A stretch of 64,000 nucleotides of DNA from the NCBI GenBank assembly GCA_002753565.1, contig PEAM01000017.1, positions 21,804 through 85,803 of the forward strand, read 5' to 3'. The translations under genes were made by a program, and so were the position numbers. This stretch comes from Magnetococcales bacterium (GTDB lineage: Bacteria; Pseudomonadota; Magnetococcia; Magnetococcales; JADFYX01). The number at the start of each line of letters is the position of its first letter. The stretch's first letter is position 1. The notes below the pieces were generated by a model. That model saw nothing but the letters and a program-made list of their open reading frames with translations. It made no database searches and had not been told where the DNA came from. Below are positions 8,102 through 18,520 of the stretch, piece after piece.

Positions 8102-9598
8102 CTATTCTACTTCCAGATCGACCGTACCGGGACGATCTTTCTTTCCTGAGGGGTTGGTGTATTTATCATTCAAGCTCTGGACAAAGACATCGGTACTCTT
8201 GAGTACCTTCTCGATGGCTCCTTTGGAACCTGAAAAACGACCCCATCCAGCCGGTACTGTTTTAAAAACCGAACGCCAAGGCTTGGTGTTGTAGAGAAAG
8301 GCATTACCAACAAACTCACGCAGGTCTTCTCCTTTGATCTCTCTATCCAGGTCGTATTTAATCGCGCTGGTTGCCATTTTGCGGAAGGCTTGGTGCACAA
8401 AGGCACCCAATCCGATAACACCAACACCTAACAGGCCAGCGACCATTTTCTTCCAGACAGCTACCTCACCAGAGAGCCAATGCTCTACGGTAAACCAGGG
8501 AACGACATTGACGTCGGAGTTCATGACCAGGGCGGCAATACCGGCCCCGGCAGCCCCCAAGACCACCGCATCAGAGATCAATACCCGCTTGCGCCAGCGA
8601 CCCAACAACTCGGTCAATTTGGGTGCCACCTCATTTTCGATCATTTTAGCGGTATGCTCCAGCACACCGATAATCCGATAGGCCCGTTCTACCTCTACTT
8701 TATTGATACGGTCATTGATCTCTGCCATATCTTCGGCTCTTTTCCCCTCATAACGAGCCTTGACAGACTCATCATCGATCTGTGGGGCAACCTCTTGGTT
8801 GTAGATTTGGTAAAAACGACCAGCGGTCAATCCGGCTTGTGCCAGAGAACGCTGCCAGGCAGCAACCACATCTTCCAGATTATCATCTTGAATGGTGCAG
8901 TCAATTTGGTTGAGAATAAAAAGGAACTTGTTGGAGTCGGATCGGTGGATGGTATTTTGAACCAAATGCTCCAGGGTATCACGCATGGCGCCGGGCTCGG
9001 GGTGGCGAGCATCGAAGAAGACCAGCACCAGATCGGACAATTTCATCATGTCGTCGGTAATCTTCAAGGTGGCGTTACGTTGGGAGTCTGCATCGAAACC
9101 GGGGGAGTCGATTAAAATTTTTCCGCGCAGATGCTCTGTCTGACAGGTTTTCAGTTGAAGATAGGCATCAATGCGCTGTCCCTCCCCTGTACTGACCCGT
9201 TCAATCTCCTGACTGATATTATAGAAAGGAAACCGGGGGTCGGCATCCAGAGCCAGACCGGGAAGGGTGCGTGCCTCTTCCCCCTCGGAAAAGCAGATGA
9301 CGGTAAACTTGTCATCGACCGCCTGGTTACCGGTCCGCTGCATGTCCTGGTTGAGGAAGGTGTTGATAAAGGTTGATTTTCCCGAAGAAAAAGTGCCAAG
9401 AATAGAGATCATCGGCCACCAGGTTACCCGAGTGGTAAAGGAGTCTGTTGGCGGCAAAATACCCATTTTATACGCAACGTTATCCAAGTCTCTAAAGCTC
9501 TTGACCGCTCCGAGCAGAAGGGTCTTATTCTCTTGTTTAAGATGTTTTTCCAGGCTCTCCACCCGGCGCTTGATTTGACCACTTGAACGGTTGAACAT
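8102..9598 (-). CDS. Dynamin-like large GTPase with two membrane segments
   Basis: A 498-residue GTPase of the bacterial dynamin-like class. G1 (P-loop) is GTFSSGKST at residues 68-76; the SSGKST form is typical of dynamins and EHD proteins. G3 is DSPGFDADS (~170). G4 appears as NQID in place of the more usual NKxD (~235). A long helical stalk region follows. Two hydrophobic stretches, VVLGAAGAGIAALV (~350) and VAGLLGVGVIGLGAFV (~390), look like a membrane paddle or transmembrane hairpin. Such proteins remodel or fuse membranes; which membrane is not shown by the sequence. GGGAG seven bases before ATG supports the start. It is divergent from gltA. Confidence 0.85.
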   Translation of the reverse strand: MFNRSSGQIKRRVESLEKHLKQENKTLLLGAVKSFRDLDNVAYKMGILPPTDSFTTRVTWWPMISILGTFSSGKSTFINTFLNQDMQRTGNQAVDDKFTVICFSEGEEARTLPGLALDADPRFPFYNISQEIERVSTGEGQRIDAYLQLKTCQTEHLRGKILIDSPGFDADSQRNATLKITDDMMKLSDLVLVFFDARHPEPGAMRDTLEHLVQNTIHRSDSNKFLFILNQIDCTIQDDNLEDVVAAWQRSLAQAGLTAGRFYQIYNQEVAPQIDDESVKARYEGKRAEDMAEINDRINKVEVERAYRIIGVLEHTAKMIENEVAPKLTELLGRWRKRVLISDAVVLGAAGAGIAALVMNSDVNVVPWFTVEHWLSGEVAVWKKMVAGLLGVGVIGLGAFVHQAFRKMATSAIKYDLDREIKGEDLREFVGNAFLYNTKPWRSVFKTVPAGWGRFSGSKGAIEKVLKSTDVFVQSLNDKYTNPSGKKDRPGTVDLEVE

Positions 9599-9738
9599 TA
9601 GCAGACTCCCTGAATTTTTTTTTTAGAAAGAGGTATGCCATCCACACTTTTTGGTATAGGCTAAAATAATTCGATGAGCAAATGTACCATCAATTTCTCT
9701 CACACTCTATTGTTTAGGATAAAAAATAAGGTGACACT

Positions 9739-11034
9739 ATGAATGGAGATACTTTAACCGTAATAGACAGCAGGACAGGCAAGGAAGCTATTCTCCCAAT
9801 CATCACTGGAACAGATGGGCCTCCGGTAGTTGATATTGCTAAATTATCAAAGGAGTTAGGGCTTTTTACCTTAGACCCGGGATTTCGCTCAACGGCCTCA
9901 TGCCGAAGCAGAATCACCTTTATTGATGGTGATAAAGGGGTACTGCTGTACCGGGGCTACCCCATTGATCAATTGGCAGAGAAAAGCTCCTTCGTGGAGG
10001 TTTGCTACCTTTTGAAGAATGGAGAACTGCCAACAAAAGAGCAGTACACCAAGTATGAAAAGATTGTGACTGAACATACCATGGTTCATGAACAGTTGCT
10101 CAACTCCTTCAAGGGCTATCGCCGGGATGCCCATCCCATGGCTATCATGGTGGGTGTGGTTGGGGCGCTGTCGGCCTTCTATCATGACTCTCTGGATATC
10201 CATAATCCTCGCCATCGGGAGGTCTCCTCCTTCCGATTGATTGCTAAAATTCCAACCATTGCCGCCGCCTCCTACAAATATTCCGTTGGTCAGCCGTTCG
10301 TCTATCCCAAAAACGATCTAAGCTATACGGAAAACTTTTTACGGATGCTTTTCAAGGTGCCCTCCCAGCGCTTTAAAATGTCTCCGGTTCTGATTCGGGC
10401 CATGGATCAAATCCTCATTCTGCATGCCGACCACGAACAGAACGCCTCCACCTCTACCGTTCGATTGGCTGGCTCATCCCAGGCCAACCCTTTTGCGGCT
10501 ATCTCTGCCGGTATCGGTGCACTTTGGGGGCCGGCTCATGGGGGTGCCAACGAAGCGGTACTCAACATGCTCGATGAGATCGGTGATGTCTCCAATGTCG
10601 GTGAGTTTGTCAAGCGGGCCAAAGATCCCAAAGATCCGTTCCGCCTGATGGGATTTGGTCATCGGGTTTATAAAAACTACGATCCACGGGCCAAGGTTCT
10701 CAAACAGGCCTGCCATGATGTCCTCTCTGAGTTGGGCCAACATGACGATCCCAAGTTTAAACTGGCGTTGGCACTGGAAAAAATTGCCACCGAAGATGAA
10801 TACTTCGTCGAGAAGAAGCTCTATCCCAACGTGGATTTCTATTCCGGAATCATCCAGTCCGCCATCGGTATTCCCACCAATATGTTCACGGTGATTTTTG
10901 CCGTCGCCCGAACCATTGGTTGGATCACCCAGTGGGATGAAATGATCGAAGGTGGAGAAGCTATCGGACGTCCTCGTCAGCTCTATACTGGCGAAGGCTT
11001 CCGAGATTATGTCCATATTTCTCAACGCGAGTAG
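9739..11034 (+). CDS. gltA: Citrate synthase, type II
   Basis: Condenses oxaloacetate and acetyl-CoA to citrate, the entry step of the TCA cycle. The 431 residues fit the hexameric Gram-negative type. Catalytic residues are visible: His in [10 protein letters not shown], His in [15 protein letters not shown], and Asp in NVDFYSG. The N-terminus ([20 protein letters not shown]) is the small beta domain found in type II enzymes. AAGGTG lies before the ATG. A 140-base gap to the divergent dynamin-like gene holds its promoter, but I could not identify convincing -35/-10 boxes. Confidence 0.98.
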   Translation: MNGDTLTVIDSRTGKEAILPIITGTDGPPVVDIAKLSKELGLFTLDPGFRSTASCRSRITFIDGDKGVLLYRGYPIDQLAEKSSFVEVCYLLKNGELPTKEQYTKYEKIVTEHTMVHEQLLNSFKGYRRDAHPMAIMVGVVGALSAFYHDSLDIHNPRHREVSSFRLIAKIPTIAAASYKYSVGQPFVYPKNDLSYTENFLRMLFKVPSQRFKMSPVLIRAMDQILILHADHEQNASTSTVRLAGSSQANPFAAISAGIGALWGPAHGGANEAVLNMLDEIGDVSNVGEFVKRAKDPKDPFRLMGFGHRVYKNYDPRAKVLKQACHDVLSELGQHDDPKFKLALALEKIATEDEYFVEKKLYPNVDFYSGIIQSAIGIPTNMFTVIFAVARTIGWITQWDEMIEGGEAIGRPRQLYTGEGFRDYVHISQRE

Positions 11035-11045
11035 AGCCGTCTAAT

Positions 11046-11084
11046 GGGTTATTGATAGCCGGGTTGTTCGGCTATCAATAACCC
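11046..11084 (+). terminator. Perfect 15-bp hairpin after gltA, no U-tract
   Basis: GGGTTATTGATAGCC pairs perfectly with GGCTATCAATAACCC across a 9-base loop, 11 bases after the gltA stop. The bases that follow (TCACTCAGG) contain no T-run, so it is not a textbook intrinsic terminator. It may protect the 3' end of the mRNA or end transcription together with another factor. A similar hairpin lies at 41897-41940. Confidence 0.6.
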
Positions 11085-11155
11085 TCACTCAGGCCAAAAA
11101 ATAATAGCCAACCCGTTTTTTCATGCGCTTTAGGCCCTTTTCTCGCAGGTTGCTG

Positions 11156-11184
11156 TTGACACCTGGGTTTTGAAACCTCATATT
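11156..11184 (+). promoter_or_regulatory. Candidate sigma-70 promoter for ilvB
   Basis: A perfect TTGACA box is followed, after exactly 17 bases, by CATATT (4 of 6 matches to TATAAT). Transcription would begin near base 11191 and give a leader of about 125 bases before ilvB. The leader has no obvious leader peptide rich in Ile, Val or Leu codons and no clear attenuator. Confidence 0.55.
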
Positions 11185-11315
11185 CCCTCAAGTCCTGGCT
11201 TTTTTTAATTGGCTTGCTCTATAAGGGTTGAGTGTGGTCACTGTTTGGTTATCGGGGCTGAGTTAATTTTCATCCAAAGGATTCAATCCAAAGAGGAATG
11301 GCAGGAGTTGGCAAC

Positions 11316-13010
11316 GTGGAACTGACTGGCGCAAAGATCGTTATTCAGACACTGCTTGACTTGGGAGTAAGCACGGTTTTTGGCTATCCAGGCGGAGCAG
11401 TTCTGTTTATCTATGATGAAATCTATAAAGAGAAAAAACTCACCCACATTTTAACCCGACACGAACAGGGGGCCCTTCATGCCGCTGACGGTTATGCACG
11501 GGTCAGCGGTGAGGTAGGGGTGGCGATTGTCACCTCGGGTCCGGGTGCTACCAATGCCGTTACCGGCTTGGCGACAGCCTACATGGACTCTATCCCCATG
11601 GTCTGCATTACCGGACAGGTTCCGGTTCCCCTGATCGGCAACGACGCCTTCCAAGAGGCTGATATTGTTGGCATTACCCGCTCCTGCACCAAACATAACT
11701 ATCTGGTTCGTGACGTCAAGGATCTGGCTCGGGTATTACGGGAGGCTTTTCATATTGCCAAAACCGGCCGACCAGGCCCGGTCCTGGTGGATATTCCCAA
11801 GGATGTTACCACGCAAATAACCGAATATGTCAATCGATCGGAAGAGGTCAAGATCCGCTCCTACCGACCCAACCTTAAAGGTCATGCCGGTCAGATAAAA
11901 CGGGCGGTCACCCTGCTTAAAAATGCTCAGCGCCCCATGATTTATACCGGTGGAGGTGTGGTGCTTTCCAACGCCTCCGATGAGCTGTTTCACTTTACAG
12001 AACAGATGAACGCCCCCATCACCAACACCCTGATGGGGTTGGGAGCCTTTCCGGCAAGTGATGGTCGTTTTGTGGGTATGTTGGGCATGCACGGAACCTA
12101 TGAGGCCAATATGGCGGTCTCCCATTGCGACCTCCTGATTGCCATCGGCGCCCGTTTTGATGATCGTGTTACCGGTAAACTCTCCGAGTTTGCGCCTCAC
12201 GCCAAAATTCTCCATATCGATGTTGACCCGACCTCCATCTCTAAAAATGTTCATGTCGATATCCCCATTGTTGGCGATGTCAAGCTGGTTTTGGAGCAGA
12301 TCAATAAACAGATTGAGTCGAAGTCGTTTCAAAAAAGCAAGCCCGACATGACCCCATGGTGGCAGTTGGTGGAAGAGTGGCGTAGCAAGGATAGCCTGGC
12401 CTACACGCAGGGCGAAAGCGCTATTGAGGCTCAGTATGTCATCCAAAAGCTGTGTGAGCTGACAAAGGGCAACGCCATTGTTGCCACCGATGTGGGACAG
12501 CACCAGATGTGGGCTGCCCAGTTTTATGACTTCGACAGACCCCGCCGTTGGGTGACATCGGGGGGGTTGGGTACCATGGGCTTCGGTCTTCCGGCAGCCA
12601 TGGGCGCCCAGATTGCCAAACCTGACGATACGGTTGTGGTCATTTCTGGCGATGGTTCCATTCAGATGAACATCCAGGAGTTGGCTACTTGTCTGCAGTA
12701 TAAACTTCCGGTCATCACCATTATTCTCAACAACGGTTTTTTGGGTATGGTCAGGCAGTGGCAGGAGTTTTTCTATGAGCGCCGCTATGCAGAAACCGAC
12801 ATGTCTCACCAGCCCGATTTCGTCAAACTGGCCGAGGCTTATGGTGCCCTGGGTCTGCGGGCCAAAAAACCGAACGAGGTTGAGCCAGCCATCAAAGAGG
12901 CGCTGGCTAGCGGTCGAACCGCCATCATCGATATTCACATTCGCCCCGAAGGGAATGTCTATCCCATGGTGCCGGCTGGTGCGGCTCTCAACGACATGAT
13001 TTTGCTGTAG
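11316..13010 (+). CDS. ilvB: Acetolactate synthase large (catalytic) subunit
   Basis: ThDP enzyme making acetolactate or acetohydroxybutyrate, the first common step to valine, leucine and isoleucine. Motifs: [10 protein letters not shown] with the following ARHEQGA-like segment ([16 protein letters not shown]) carrying the catalytic Glu, and the ThDP-binding GDGSIQMN to NNGFLGM. I prefer a GTG start with CAGGAG eight bases upstream, giving MELTGAKIV, which aligns with the family N-terminus. An ATG six codons upstream (11298) is in frame, but its purine-rich site touches the start codon. It is followed 14 bases later by the regulatory subunit. Confidence 0.96.
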   Translation: MELTGAKIVIQTLLDLGVSTVFGYPGGAVLFIYDEIYKEKKLTHILTRHEQGALHAADGYARVSGEVGVAIVTSGPGATNAVTGLATAYMDSIPMVCITGQVPVPLIGNDAFQEADIVGITRSCTKHNYLVRDVKDLARVLREAFHIAKTGRPGPVLVDIPKDVTTQITEYVNRSEEVKIRSYRPNLKGHAGQIKRAVTLLKNAQRPMIYTGGGVVLSNASDELFHFTEQMNAPITNTLMGLGAFPASDGRFVGMLGMHGTYEANMAVSHCDLLIAIGARFDDRVTGKLSEFAPHAKILHIDVDPTSISKNVHVDIPIVGDVKLVLEQINKQIESKSFQKSKPDMTPWWQLVEEWRSKDSLAYTQGESAIEAQYVIQKLCELTKGNAIVATDVGQHQMWAAQFYDFDRPRRWVTSGGLGTMGFGLPAAMGAQIAKPDDTVVVISGDGSIQMNIQELATCLQYKLPVITIILNNGFLGMVRQWQEFFYERRYAETDMSHQPDFVKLAEAYGALGLRAKKPNEVEPAIKEALASGRTAIIDIHIRPEGNVYPMVPAGAALNDMILL

Positions 13011-13024
13011 GTAGGACAGATAAC

Positions 13025-13519
13025 ATGCGACACATTATTTCAGTTTTGGTTGAAAATGAGGCGGGGGTTCTCTCTCGGGTTTCCGGGCTGTTCTCAGCCA
13101 GGGGATTTAACATCGAAAGCCTGACCGTGGCGCCGGTAGGCGATGGTGAAACCTCCCGGATTACCCTGGTCTCCATCGGTGAAGATCACATCATCGAGCA
13201 GATCATCAAGCAGCTCAACAAACTGATTCCGGTACTTCATGTGGCCGACTTTACCGACGGCCCCCATGTCGAGCGTGAGTTGATGTTGGTCAAGGTGGCG
13301 GCTGAACAGGCTCAACGAGCCGAAATTCTTAGAATTGCCGATATTTTCCGCTCTCGTGTGGTGGACGCTACCCCCAGTTCGTTTACCATTGAGGTGACGG
13401 GGGATGTAGGCAAACTGGACGCCTGTCTGGCTCTTCTGATGCCGTTGGGTGTCACCGAAATGGTTCGTACCGGTCAGGTCGCCCTGGGGCGTGGTGATCG
13501 GAGTATGGCAAAAGGATAA
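13025..13519 (+). CDS. ilvH: Acetolactate synthase small (regulatory) subunit
   Basis: ACT-domain subunit that activates the large subunit and gives it feedback control by valine. The N-terminal ACT domain (residues 1-75) starts with MRHIISVLVENEAGVLSRV and has GLFSARGFNIESL; the C-terminal domain (~80-164) is the second regulatory module (LMLVKVAAE to VTEMVRTGQVALGRG). The 164-residue length matches the IlvH/IlvN type of proteobacteria. It directly follows ilvB and precedes ilvC by 81 bases. Confidence 0.97.
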   Translation: MRHIISVLVENEAGVLSRVSGLFSARGFNIESLTVAPVGDGETSRITLVSIGEDHIIEQIIKQLNKLIPVLHVADFTDGPHVERELMLVKVAAEQAQRAEILRIADIFRSRVVDATPSSFTIEVTGDVGKLDACLALLMPLGVTEMVRTGQVALGRGDRSMAKG

Positions 13520-14617
<1,098 letters not shown>

Positions 14618-14631
14618 TTTTATCACCTATT

Positions 14632-14678
14632 GGGGTTCAATCTCTTCCATTAAGGGAAGGTTGAACCCCGTTTTTTTT
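14632..14678 (+). terminator. Intrinsic terminator after ilvC
   Basis: GGGGTTCAA pairs with TTGAACCCC around an inner TTCC/GGAA extension, followed after one G by eight Ts (14671-14678). It lies 14 bases after the ilvC stop and just before the psd ribosome site, so psd must depend on readthrough or an unseen promoter close by. Confidence 0.9.
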
Positions 14679-14701
14679 AGAAGAAAAAGAGGAGCGTTTT
14701 A

Positions 14702-15364
14702 ATGGCATCACGGAGTCCCATTGCCCGTGAGGGTTTTCCTTTTATCGCTATTTTTATTGCGGTAGCAATCATTGGTACGCTCACCAACAGCGCTTTTCCC
14801 CTGGGCAATGTCCTGTTGTGGATTTTGGCTTTGTGGTGTATCTGGTTTTTCAGAGATCCTGACCGTAACACTCCGGTGGTTCCAGGTGGGGTCATTGCCC
14901 CGGCCGATGGTCGGGTGGTGGCCATCGAAGAGGTCGCCCAGGCACCCCTCTCGGGAGAGCCTGCTCGCAAATTTTCCATTTTCATGAATGTCTTCAATGT
15001 CCACGTCAACCGCTCTCCCATGGAGGGGACGGTCACCGACCTGGCCTACCATAAGGGTCAATTTGTCAATGCTGCGCTGGATAAAGCCTCTATCGAGAAT
15101 GAACGGATGGAGATTTTACTTACCTTGCCGAATGGAACAAAGCTCCCCTTTGTTCAAGTGGCCGGCTTGGTTGCCAGACGGATTATCTGTCGCGCTGTGG
15201 TGGGGGACAGGTTACAGGCGGGAGAGCGGTTTGGTCTGATTCGTTTTGGTTCTCGGGTGGATATCTATCTTCCTTTGGATGCCGAGGTTAAAATGGGCTT
15301 GGGGGATATCACCCTTGCCGGTGAGTCGGTTATTGCCCAGTTGGGGGAGGTCAAACCATCGTGA
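14702..15364 (+). CDS. psd: Phosphatidylserine decarboxylase proenzyme, short type
   Basis: Converts phosphatidylserine to phosphatidylethanolamine at the inner membrane. This is the short, archaeal/alphaproteobacterial-type enzyme of 220 residues, rather than the ~320-residue E. coli type. The N-terminal hydrophobic stretch (residues ~10-45) includes FIAIFIAVAIIGTL. Family motifs are FRDPDR, APADGRV, FMNVFNVHVNRSP and, near the C-terminus, RFGSRVD, where self-cleavage between Gly and Ser would make the pyruvoyl cofactor. The stop overlaps the GTG of pssA, so substrate-making and substrate-using enzymes are translated together. Confidence 0.95.
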   Translation: MASRSPIAREGFPFIAIFIAVAIIGTLTNSAFPLGNVLLWILALWCIWFFRDPDRNTPVVPGGVIAPADGRVVAIEEVAQAPLSGEPARKFSIFMNVFNVHVNRSPMEGTVTDLAYHKGQFVNAALDKASIENERMEILLTLPNGTKLPFVQVAGLVARRIICRAVVGDRLQAGERFGLIRFGSRVDIYLPLDAEVKMGLGDITLAGESVIAQLGEVKPS

Positions 15365-16161
15365 ATGAACTCAAGGGGAAGAGAAAAGGGGCCTATATTT
15401 TCCCTAATCTTCTCACAACAGGCGGCATGTTTTTTGGCTTTTATGCCATTATGGCCGCTTTGACCGGACAGTTTGAAAACGGCGCCATGGCTATTCTGGC
15501 GGCGGGGGTTTTCGATGCTCTGGATGGTCGGGTTGCTCGCGCCATGAACGCCACCTCGGCTTTTGGCAAAGAGTATGACAGTCTGGCGGATTTTCTCTCC
15601 TTTGGCATTGCTCCTGCGGTTTTATTGCACCAGTGGGCTTTGGCCCCTTTCAACCGGGTTGGTTGGGCGGCGGCTTTCCTTTTTGCCGTGTGTGGCGCGT
15701 TACGGCTGGCCCGTTTCAATGTTCAGCACTACACCCAGGATGAACAGGTCTCCAACCGCTATTTTCAAGGATTACCCATTCCTGCTGCCGCTGGCATCCT
15801 GGCTGCGACGGTGCTTTTTTATGTGGAGATGGGTTTTTCCAGTGAGATCAGCGGTGTCAGCGGCGATGGCCTCTGGCGGTGGCTGCCGCTTATTTTGGTC
15901 TTTTCTTTGGGCATTCTGATGGTCAGCTCCATCCGTTTTCGTAGCTTTAAAGATTTTTCCTGGCACAAAAAAAAGCCTTTTCTCACCCAGGTAGTGGTGG
16001 TGGTCTTTCTAACCATGATGACCATCCATCTGGCTGTGACCCTGTTTCTGGTTGGTCTGGCCTATCTTTTCTCCATGATCCACAGCCACCGGGAGTATCG
16101 AAAACTGCTTGCTGAAGGCAAGGAGGTTGAGGAGGATGAGGTCAAAGATCTGAGTGTCTGA
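15361..16161 (+). CDS. pssA: CDP-diacylglycerol-serine O-phosphatidyltransferase
   Basis: Integral membrane enzyme making phosphatidylserine from CDP-diacylglycerol and serine, the substrate for Psd encoded just before. The CDP-alcohol phosphotransferase motif D-G-x2-A-R-x8-G-x3-D-x3-D is visible from DALDGRVARAMN to FGKEYDSLADF (residues ~58-80). Several hydrophobic helices follow (LLHQWALAPF, WAAAFLFAVCGAL and others), and the C-terminus is short and acidic. Translation starts at GTG, overlapping the psd stop by four bases (GTGA). The 266-residue length fits the PssA type II form. Confidence 0.95.
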   Translation: MNELKGKRKGAYIFPNLLTTGGMFFGFYAIMAALTGQFENGAMAILAAGVFDALDGRVARAMNATSAFGKEYDSLADFLSFGIAPAVLLHQWALAPFNRVGWAAAFLFAVCGALRLARFNVQHYTQDEQVSNRYFQGLPIPAAAGILAATVLFYVEMGFSSEISGVSGDGLWRWLPLILVFSLGILMVSSIRFRSFKDFSWHKKKPFLTQVVVVVFLTMMTIHLAVTLFLVGLAYLFSMIHSHREYRKLLAEGKEVEEDEVKDLSV

Positions 16162-16244
16162 GTGCTGTCTCAGGCCTTGACATGGAAAACCTCTTTACAC
16201 CCAAACAGATTATCTTCCTCTTTTTTCTTTAAGGGATGTTTGCC

Positions 16245-17789
16245 ATGGCGGATAGAATTTTCATCTTTGATACCACACTTCGGGATGGTGAACAGTCTCC
16301 CGGTGCATCCATGAATGTGGAGGAGAAACGCCGGATTGCCCGTCAGTTGGAACGGTTGGGGGTGGATGTCATTGAAGCGGGATTTCCCATTGCCTCTCTT
16401 GGGGATTTTGAAGCGGTCAAAGCGGTAGCGGGGGATATTACCGACTGCTCGGTAGCCGGACTTTGCCGAGCCAGTGTCAAAGATATCGACCGTGCCTGGG
16501 AGGCCCTCTCCGGTGCAGCCGACCCCAGAATCCACACTTTTATTGCGACCAGCCCCATCCACATGAAGCACAAGCTGAACATGACCCCGGATGCGGTTTT
16601 GGCGGCCGCAGTCTCTGCGGTCAGCCATGCGGCAAACTACACCAGCAACGTCGAATGGTCTGCCGAAGATGCCGGACGCAGTGATCTGGATTTTCTCTGT
16701 CAGATTGTCGAGGCGGTCATCAAGGCGGGAGCCAAAACGGTTAATATTCCCGATACCGTCGGCTACACCTTACCTCACGAGTTTGGCGAACGTATTCGCT
16801 ATCTGATGGACCATGTGCCCAACATTGACCAGGCCATCCTGTCGGTCCATTGCCACAACGATCTGGGGCTGGCGGTTGCCAACTCTCTGGCTGCCATCAA
16901 CCATGGCGCCAGACAGGTGGAGTGTACCATCAACGGCTTGGGAGAGCGGGCTGGTAATGCCTCATTGGAGGAGGTGGTCATGAGCCTGCGTACCCGTCGG
17001 GATATCATGCCTTACCAGTGCCGAATCAACACCACTGAAATCACCAACACCTCTCGTCTGGTCTCCGGTATTACCGGTTTTACGGTTCAGCCCAATAAAG
17101 CCATTGTTGGGGCGAATGCGTTTGCCCATGAAGCGGGTATTCATCAAGATGGTGTCCTCAAAGAGGCCACCACGTATGAGATCATGACCCCCGAGTCGGT
17201 GGGGCTTTCAGCCAACCGCATGGTGTTGGGGAAACACTCGGGTCGCCACGCCTTCAAAGACCGTTTGAAGGCATTGGGTTATACGCTTAACCAAGAAGAT
17301 TTGGACCGAGCCTTTATCCGTTTTAAAGACCTTGCAGATAAGAAGCAGGAGCTTTTTGATGAAGATCTGGAGGCTCTGGTGGAGGATGAGATTATCCGGG
17401 GGACGGAATATTTCAAGCTGTTGCGGATTCACGTCGCCTCCGGCACCCAAGACACCCCTGTGGCCGCTGTTGAGATGGAGATCAGGGGAGAGCATGCCCA
17501 GGGAGCCGGGTGGGGGACCGGCACGGTTGATGCGGCCTTTAAATCCATTCGGGCTCTGATTCCAGAGGCAAAAGGGGCTCAACTGGATCTTTATCGTGTG
17601 GAAGCGATTACCGGAGGCACCGATGCTCAGGCCAAAGTGGTCGTCCGATTAATGAAAGCTGGGGTATCGGTTCAGGGGGTGGGCGCCCACAACGATGTCA
17701 TCGAAGCCTCGGCCAGGGCCTATGTCAACGCCCTTAACAAACTGGTTCAGAAGAGAGATAAACCCCTGAAAAACCAAAAGGGTATTTAA
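16245..17789 (+). CDS. leuA: 2-Isopropylmalate synthase
   Basis: First committed step of leucine synthesis: condensation of 2-oxoisovalerate and acetyl-CoA. The TIM-barrel starts [20 protein letters not shown] and the later HEAGIHQDG supply metal ligands and motif. The C-terminal third (residues ~390-510) is the LeuA allosteric domain that binds leucine ([15 protein letters not shown]). I chose the ATG giving MADRIFIFD because AAGGGA lies nine bases before it; an ATG three codons upstream sits inside that ribosome site. Placement after ilvB-ilvH-ilvC-psd-pssA keeps branched-chain genes together with the two lipid genes in between. Confidence 0.97.
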   Translation: MADRIFIFDTTLRDGEQSPGASMNVEEKRRIARQLERLGVDVIEAGFPIASLGDFEAVKAVAGDITDCSVAGLCRASVKDIDRAWEALSGAADPRIHTFIATSPIHMKHKLNMTPDAVLAAAVSAVSHAANYTSNVEWSAEDAGRSDLDFLCQIVEAVIKAGAKTVNIPDTVGYTLPHEFGERIRYLMDHVPNIDQAILSVHCHNDLGLAVANSLAAINHGARQVECTINGLGERAGNASLEEVVMSLRTRRDIMPYQCRINTTEITNTSRLVSGITGFTVQPNKAIVGANAFAHEAGIHQDGVLKEATTYEIMTPESVGLSANRMVLGKHSGRHAFKDRLKALGYTLNQEDLDRAFIRFKDLADKKQELFDEDLEALVEDEIIRGTEYFKLLRIHVASGTQDTPVAAVEMEIRGEHAQGAGWGTGTVDAAFKSIRALIPEAKGAQLDLYRVEAITGGTDAQAKVVVRLMKAGVSVQGVGAHNDVIEASARAYVNALNKLVQKRDKPLKNQKGI

Positions 17790-17856
17790 TATATTTCCGC
17801 GTTGGTTGGGAGGGTTTATCCCCATAGGGTGCCGAGGCCTGGTCACAGAAACCAGC

Positions 17857-17874
17857 AGCTGGACAGCTTTTTTT
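17857..17874 (+). terminator. Weak terminator candidate after leuA
   Basis: AGCT-GGAC-AGCT forms a very short stem followed directly by seven Ts. The stem is only 4 bp, although overlapping pairings with CCAGC upstream could lengthen it. It is the only T-run between leuA and the next gene. Confidence 0.35.
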
Positions 17875-17889
17875 GGTTGGATTAAAAGT

Positions 17890-17906
17890 TTGGCATGGCT
17901 TTTGTA
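17890..17906 (+). promoter_or_regulatory. Sigma-54-like promoter element upstream of fliX-like gene
   Basis: The -24 half TTGGCA and a -12 half TTGT are correctly spaced for a sigma-54 site (consensus TTGGCACG-N4-TTGCW). Two positions differ: C to T after TTGGCA, and C to T in the -12 element, which is normally critical. It lies about 100 bases before a FliX-like flagellar gene. FliX works with the sigma-54 activator FlbD in Caulobacter, so the context is suggestive only. Confidence 0.3.
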
Positions 17907-17938
17907 CTGAACCAGGGTAGAGGTAATGTGGCAAAACA

Positions 17939-17969
17939 TTTTTCAGGGGCCTGAGAGATCCCTGAAAAA
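17939..17969 (+). other. Hairpin in the fliX-like leader
   Basis: TTTTTCAGGG and CCCTGAAAAA form a perfect 10-bp stem with an 11-base loop. On the plus strand the stem ends in A's, not T's, so it is not a normal terminator. It sits 34 bases before the gene start and could be an mRNA stability or translation element, or an operator. Confidence 0.5.
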
Positions 17970-18003
17970 AATTAAATGATTCAGCAAGATAAGGAGTTTG
18001 TCC

Positions 18004-18468
18004 ATGAGCATCCGCCGCGTTGGTAAGGCTGATAAAACCATTTCAGCCCCGGTGTCCGCCGGGAAGAATAAGAGTGCTGCTGTTGGGGCAGGGGAAAATT
18101 TTGCCCAACAATTGGCACAAGTTGCCGGTGTTCGTGTTTCTGAGGCTGTTGATCAGATTGCTGCGGCTAAGTCGGTAAACGGCGTCTCCAGCCAAGGGCC
18201 AAGCCATCATCAACGACGTGAACAGATGGAGCAGGCCAGCGAACTGTTGGACACATTAGAGGCTTTGGGCCAGGATTTGGACCCAACCCTGCTGGCAAGT
18301 GGTGGAAATGAGGCGTTGGCACGCCAACGACTCAAAGAGACCAGAGATCAAGCATTAAGAACGCTTTCCGACTCTCCAGCCCATAGTGAAGAGCGAGAAT
18401 TGCTCCACAGAACTGCACTTCTTGCAACAGTGGAACTGGCTAAAAGTGAGCGAGGGGATTATAAGTAG
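18004..18468 (+). CDS. FliX-like flagellar assembly regulator
   Basis: A 154-residue, mostly helical protein with no signal peptide. The N-terminal 50 residues are low in complexity (Ala, Gly, Ser, Lys). The C-terminal half resembles FliX, a trans-acting regulator that links flagellar basal-body assembly to sigma-54-dependent late flagellar transcription in Caulobacter: ELLDTLEALGQDLDP, then a terminal ...LATVELAKSE, recalling the family ending ELAK. ATG is preferred because AAGGAG lies seven bases upstream; a TTG two codons earlier is in frame. No other flagellar gene is visible in the window. Assignment rests on pattern recall, so moderate confidence only. Confidence 0.55.
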   Translation: MSIRRVGKADKTISAPVSAGKNKSAAVGAGENFAQQLAQVAGVRVSEAVDQIAAAKSVNGVSSQGPSHHQRREQMEQASELLDTLEALGQDLDPTLLASGGNEALARQRLKETRDQALRTLSDSPAHSEERELLHRTALLATVELAKSERGDYK

Positions 18469-18520
18469 GGGGAATTGGTTTCCCGTCGCTTTGGCGACCC
18501 CCGAAAAGAAGTTACCCTAA

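Noticed and set aside
11736..12938. 400-codon open frame on the minus strand opposite ilvB
   Set aside because: Antisense shadow within ilvB; composition (His, Gly, Asn-rich) is not that of a normal protein.
16176..16181. TTGACA box upstream of leuA
   Set aside because: No acceptable -10 box at 16-18 bases from it; likely chance.
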